Positions 60,448 through 64,000 of a stretch of 64,000 nt of DNA are shown here, in pieces. Positions within the stretch are counted from its first letter, which is position 1. Each line of letters opens with the position of its first letter. The position numbers were made by a program, and so were the translations under genes. Source of the stretch: Mucilaginibacter sp. UR6-1 (lineage in GTDB: Bacteria; Bacteroidota; Bacteroidia; Sphingobacteriales; Sphingobacteriaceae); assembly GCF_020880975.1 (NCBI RefSeq), contig NZ_JAJIWP010000002.1, positions 434,001 to 498,000 of the forward strand, given 5' to 3'. The notes below the pieces were generated by a model that was not told the DNA's origin, made no database searches, and was given only the letters and a program-made list of their open reading frames with translations.

Positions 60448-61035
60448 TTATTTAAATTTCAGGACCACCTTTTTACCCGAAATGCCTTCGAGCAGGGGTT
60501 TAAATATCAGTTGGGCATTATCTCGTGCTTTGCCGGTAATGTTCATCTTCTTGCTTTCTTCCAGGATCTTTTTCTCGGCTATCTTATAAACATCCTCTAC
60601 CATATCCCTCGCATTGCTCGGGAACCAGGCTCCGGTAATATCGTACACTTTTGATTGTTGATGATCAAGCTTGGCATAGCATATTTCAGGTTGTGGCAAA
60701 ACAACAATTACGCTGTCTTTAGTTTGGGTGATGTCTTCCTGCTTAACTTTGGTCAGGTCTATACAGGCGGTAACCTCACCAACAGCCAGGAACAATACTT
60801 TTTCGTCGGGCAAAAAAGTGTGTACTTCTTTCTTCTCCACAATATCTTTCATGGCGTACTTAACCAGTTCGAGCTTGCCCATGCTGGTTATTTTTTGCAC
60901 CATTACTACCTGGCTCACCTCGGTTTTAGTTTCGGTAAACTGGCGCTTAATGTAAAAGAAAAGGTAAGCCAAAAAGCCTGCTATCGCTATTAAAATAATA
61001 AGGCTGATGGATACACGGCTGCGGGTACTTGACAT
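60448..61035 (-). CDS. DUF4230 membrane-anchored protein
   Basis: This 195-residue protein has one N-terminal transmembrane helix (about 10-28, SLIILIAIAGFLAYLFFYI) and a soluble domain with DUF4230 features: ELVKYAMKDIVEKKEVHTFLP, VGEVTACIDLTKVKQEDI, VVLPQPEICYAKLDHQQSKVY and NARDMVEDVYKIAEKKILEE. Family members occur across Bacteroidota and Firmicutes; no function is known. Domain orientation (outside or inside) is unclear, although the helix followed by KRQ suggests a periplasmic N-terminus or anchored tail. Monocistronic. Confidence 0.85.
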   Translation of the reverse strand: MSSTRSRVSISLIILIAIAGFLAYLFFYIKRQFTETKTEVSQVVMVQKITSMGKLELVKYAMKDIVEKKEVHTFLPDEKVLFLAVGEVTACIDLTKVKQEDITQTKDSVIVVLPQPEICYAKLDHQQSKVYDITGAWFPSNARDMVEDVYKIAEKKILEESKKMNITGKARDNAQLIFKPLLEGISGKKVVLKFK

Positions 61036-61070
61036 TTTTAATTTGTTTTAAACTTACGTATTCGGGAATG

Positions 61071-61159
61071 CGTCATTGCGAGGTACAAAGCAATCTCTTT
61101 ATGCACAAACTACGTCGGAATGTATTAAAGAGATTGCTTCACCATCGTTCGCAATGACG
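61071..61159. repeat. family A palindromic repeat, copy A4
   Basis: CGTCATTGCGAGGTACAAAG at the left and CGTTCGCAATGACG at the right, with inner AATCTCTTT/AAAGAGATT arms. One arm has diverged around TTCACCATCG. Confidence 0.85.
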
Positions 61160-61180
61160 TGGTTGAAACAAAAACACCTT

Positions 61181-61316
61181 TGTCATTTCGAACGAGGTAC
61201 GAGGAGAAATCTGCCGCTTTGATAACCTCACCCCAGCCCTCTCCTGAAGTAGAGGGAGCTAAAAATATCGGCTTTAGGACATCAACAGTTAGATTTCTCG
61301 CTATCGCTCGAAATGA
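61181..61316. repeat. family B palindromic repeat, copy B4, with a family C element inserted in its loop
   Basis: TGTCATTTCGAACGAGGTAC starts the left arm and TTTCTCGCTATCGCTCGAAA ends the right arm. The loop holds ACCTCACCCCAGCCCTCTCC and AGAGGGAGCT (61225-61260), a complete family C copy. With A4 this fills the 61036-61404 gap; nothing else was recognised there apart from the osmC terminator. Confidence 0.85.
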
Positions 61317-61347
61317 AAAGGGTTAAACTATATCATTAAAAAACATG

Positions 61348-61389
61348 TTAAACTAAAAGAGCAGACCTGAATCTGCTCTTTTAGTTTAA
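61348..61389 (-). terminator. rho-independent terminator of the OsmC-family gene
   Basis: Eighteen-base perfect arms (61348-61365 and 61372-61389, core AAAAGAGCAGA) enclose a six-base loop. T-rich ends lie on both strands. Confidence 0.92.
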
Positions 61390-61404
61390 TCACGGTATTT
61401 AAAA

Positions 61405-61824
61405 TTACGCGTAGGTTACATTCAGGCTGATAGGCACGCTCAAAGCTTTTGAGATGATACAGTTTGCTTTGGCACCTTCGGCTACTTCTTTAAATTGCTC
61501 CTCAGATACACCGTCGATAACTGATGCTTTCAGTTCAAGGTGAATGGCGGTAACTTCAAGTTTAACCATGTCAAGCTCCAGGATAGCTTCAGTATTCAGA
61601 TCACCGGCAGTAATGCCTTGCTGGGTTAATGTAGCGCTAACCGCCATAGTGAAACAACCAGCATGAGCGGCAGCTAAAAGCTCCTCAGGGTTAGTACCCA
61701 CGCCAGACTCAAAACGGGTTTTAAATGAATATTGTGTTTGGCTAAGGGTAGTGCTTTGTGTGCTTAATTCGCCTTTACCTTCTTTTAAATTTCCGGCCCA
61801 GTGGGCGGTTGCTGTACGTTTCAT
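61405..61824 (-). CDS. OsmC-family peroxide-detoxifying protein
   Basis: OsmC-type proteins reduce organic hydroperoxides through two Cys residues. The 139-residue protein has Cys57 in AAAHAGCFTMAVSA and Cys122 in GAKANCIISKAL, at the positions used by the family, and the ATAHWAGNLKEGKGELST opening typical of OsmC rather than Ohr. The length is normal. The protein is probably cytosolic and stress-induced. It is monocistronic with a strong terminator; no -7 match was found upstream. Confidence 0.93.
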   Translation of the reverse strand: MKRTATAHWAGNLKEGKGELSTQSTTLSQTQYSFKTRFESGVGTNPEELLAAAHAGCFTMAVSATLTQQGITAGDLNTEAILELDMVKLEVTAIHLELKASVIDGVSEEQFKEVAEGAKANCIISKALSVPISLNVTYA

Positions 61825-61867
61825 AGTTACTGATTTATGTTTAGTTTGTATGTAAAGTTAGATATTT

Positions 61868-61965
61868 TGGTCAATAGACAATAGTCATTTGTCATTAGTG
61901 TTTTTGTTAATTTTTAGTACATATATTAACCAAGCACTGACCAATGACTATTGACCAATGACTGA
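61868..61965. repeat. word-repeat inverted element (family D), GACTATTGACCAATGAC words
   Basis: The left arm TTGGTCAATAGACAATAGTC... (61867-61900) and the right arm CACTGACCAATGACTATTGA... (61936-61965) are inverted. The right arm ends directly against the stop codon of the oxidoreductase gene at 61966. Confidence 0.75.
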
Positions 61966-63039
<1,074 letters not shown>

Positions 63040-63098
63040 TTAAATGTTTCAGCAAATATGAACACAGGATTTTTGGTATTGTTCAGCAGATTGTAAAA

Positions 63099-63135
63099 TG
63101 GAAAGCCGGATCACGATGGCGATCCGGCTTTAACT
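63099..63135 (-). terminator. terminator of ilvA
   Basis: AAAGCCGGATC (63102-63112) pairs with GATCCGGCTTT (63121-63131). On the minus strand it is followed by CCATTTTACAA. Confidence 0.75.
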
Positions 63136-63165
63136 ATATACTTTACCTGCGTTTGACCAAACGGG

Positions 63166-64000
63166 TTACACTAAATACTCAAACAAAGTTTGATCGCGGT
63201 TGATCTCGATCACATCAAAACGGTGGGCGGCCATGCGTTGCAGCAGGGCAGGGTAGTCGTCGGCCGATTTTAGTTCGATACCTACCAGTGCCGGGCCATT
63301 CTCCTTAGCGGTTTTTTTGATGAACTCGAAACGGGTAATATCATCGCCGGGGCCAAGCACATTGTTCACAAACAATTTAAGCGCGCCCGGGCGTTGCGGA
63401 AAGCGAACGATGAAGTAGTGTTTAAGCCCTTCGTACAGCAATGATTTCTCCTTGATCTCGGCCATACGGTCAATATCATTATTACCACCGCTAATAACGC
63501 AGACTACTTTTTTACCTTTTATCTGTTCCTTACACAAATCAAGCACGGCAACTGAAAGCGCTCCGGCAGGTTCAACTACAATGGCATCCTCATTATAAAG
63601 TTTCAGGATGGTAGTACATACCTTGCCTTCAGGTACCAGCAGCATATCGTTCAGCACCTCGCGGCACATCTGGTAGGTGAGCGCACCCACACGTTTTACC
63701 GCGGCGCCGTCAACAAAGCGGTCTATCTGATCGAGCGTTATCGGCTCATTATGCGCGAATGCGCCAACCATTGAGGGGGCACCTTCGGGCTCAACACCAA
63801 TAAGCAATATGTTTGGATTGTGCTGTTTTAAATAAGTACCTACACCGGCAGCCAAACCACCGCCACCAACGGGCATTATCACGGCTTCAACATCGGGTAG
63901 TTTATCCAGTATCTCGACGCCTACCGTACCCTGCCCCTCAATAACACGTTGTGTATCAAAAGGGGGAATAAAGGTCATGTTATTAGCTTCAGTGTAGGCT
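63166..64000 (-). CDS. ilvA: threonine ammonia-lyase (threonine dehydratase), partial, N-terminal part beyond the window
   Basis: IlvA deaminates threonine to 2-oxobutanoate, the first committed step of isoleucine synthesis. About 278 C-terminal residues are visible. The PLP-fold part reads FIPPFDTQRVIEGQGTVGVEIL, the phosphate-binding MPVGGGGLAAGVGTYLKQ, and VCVISGGNNDIDRM. A single C-terminal ACT-like regulatory domain follows (LKHYFIVRFPQRPGALKLFVNNVLG). The reading frame stays open to the right edge (AYTEANN precedes the visible Met), so the true start lies outside. One regulatory domain makes this the shorter type. Confidence 0.94.
   Translation of the reverse strand, partial: AYTEANNMTFIPPFDTQRVIEGQGTVGVEILDKLPDVEAVIMPVGGGGLAAGVGTYLKQHNPNILLIGVEPEGAPSMVGAFAHNEPITLDQIDRFVDGAAVKRVGALTYQMCREVLNDMLLVPEGKVCTTILKLYNEDAIVVEPAGALSVAVLDLCKEQIKGKKVVCVISGGNNDIDRMAEIKEKSLLYEGLKHYFIVRFPQRPGALKLFVNNVLGPGDDITRFEFIKKTAKENGPALVGIELKSADDYPALLQRMAAHRFDVIEINRDQTLFEYLV

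Overview
The window is a chromosomal segment of a member of the Bacteroidota, most likely family Sphingobacteriaceae and perhaps Mucilaginibacter or a close relative. That placement is inference. It rests on eight-base TAnnTTTG -7 promoter elements before many genes, a eukaryotic-type NADP isocitrate dehydrogenase, the purH-mreBCD-mrdA-rodA order, S6-S18-L9 without ssb, DUF2490/DUF4230/DUF4288 proteins, paired M16 peptidases and LytS/LytTR signalling. Most of the window is ordinary core genome.

Layout. 0-3 kb: manA (partial) behind a MntA/HepT nucleotidyltransferase toxin-antitoxin pair, a small lipoprotein and icd. 3-9.5 kb: an outer-membrane protein, acidic proteins, dnaX, rpsF-rpsR-rplI and mtgA. 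9.5-11.3 kb: an AT-rich insert holding a nucleotidyltransferase gene coupled to a 2H-phosphoesterase-like gene, then a decayed YdeI-type gene fragment. 11.3-18.8 kb: small conserved proteins, a multi-PAS histidine kinase with a nearby receiver, tdk and a Pro/Glu-rich protein. 18.8-19.6 kb: a repeat-rich gap with a tRNA-like 3' remnant. 19.6-27 kb: the rod-shape operon behind purH. 27-33 kb: a RelE/ParE-type module, purN, a zinc alcohol dehydrogenase, an RluA-type pseudouridine synthase with a 47-residue antitoxin-like gene, panB and carA. 33.4-36.5 kb: LiaF-like protein, DUF4288, LytS-type kinase and LytTR regulator in one run. 37-45.6 kb: FtsB-like protein, DEAD-box helicase, an M16 peptidase pair, an ABC exporter and a DUF2490 protein. 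45.7-64 kb: eno, guaA, a lipoprotein, an RsmB-like methyltransferase, MarC, an MFS transporter, two APC permeases, hppA, dacB, a DUF4230 protein, an OsmC protein, an old-yellow-enzyme oxidoreductase and ilvA (partial).

Functional themes are nucleotide supply (tdk, purH, purN, guaA, carA), envelope growth (mreBCD, PBP2, RodA, MtgA, DacB, FtsB) and envelope sensing (LiaF-like/LytS/LytTR).

The least explained content is intergenic. At least five dispersed repeat families are visible: a near-perfect 80-base palindrome (A), a related imperfect palindrome (B), a 35-base C/T-rich hairpin that repeatedly abuts stop codons (C), inverted repeats built from short words that differ at every locus (D), and a longer repeat near A/B copies (E). 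The most system-like coding candidate is the nucleotidyltransferase/2H pair at 9.6-11.1 kb. No CRISPR array, rRNA, intact tRNA, insertion sequence or prophage was recognised.
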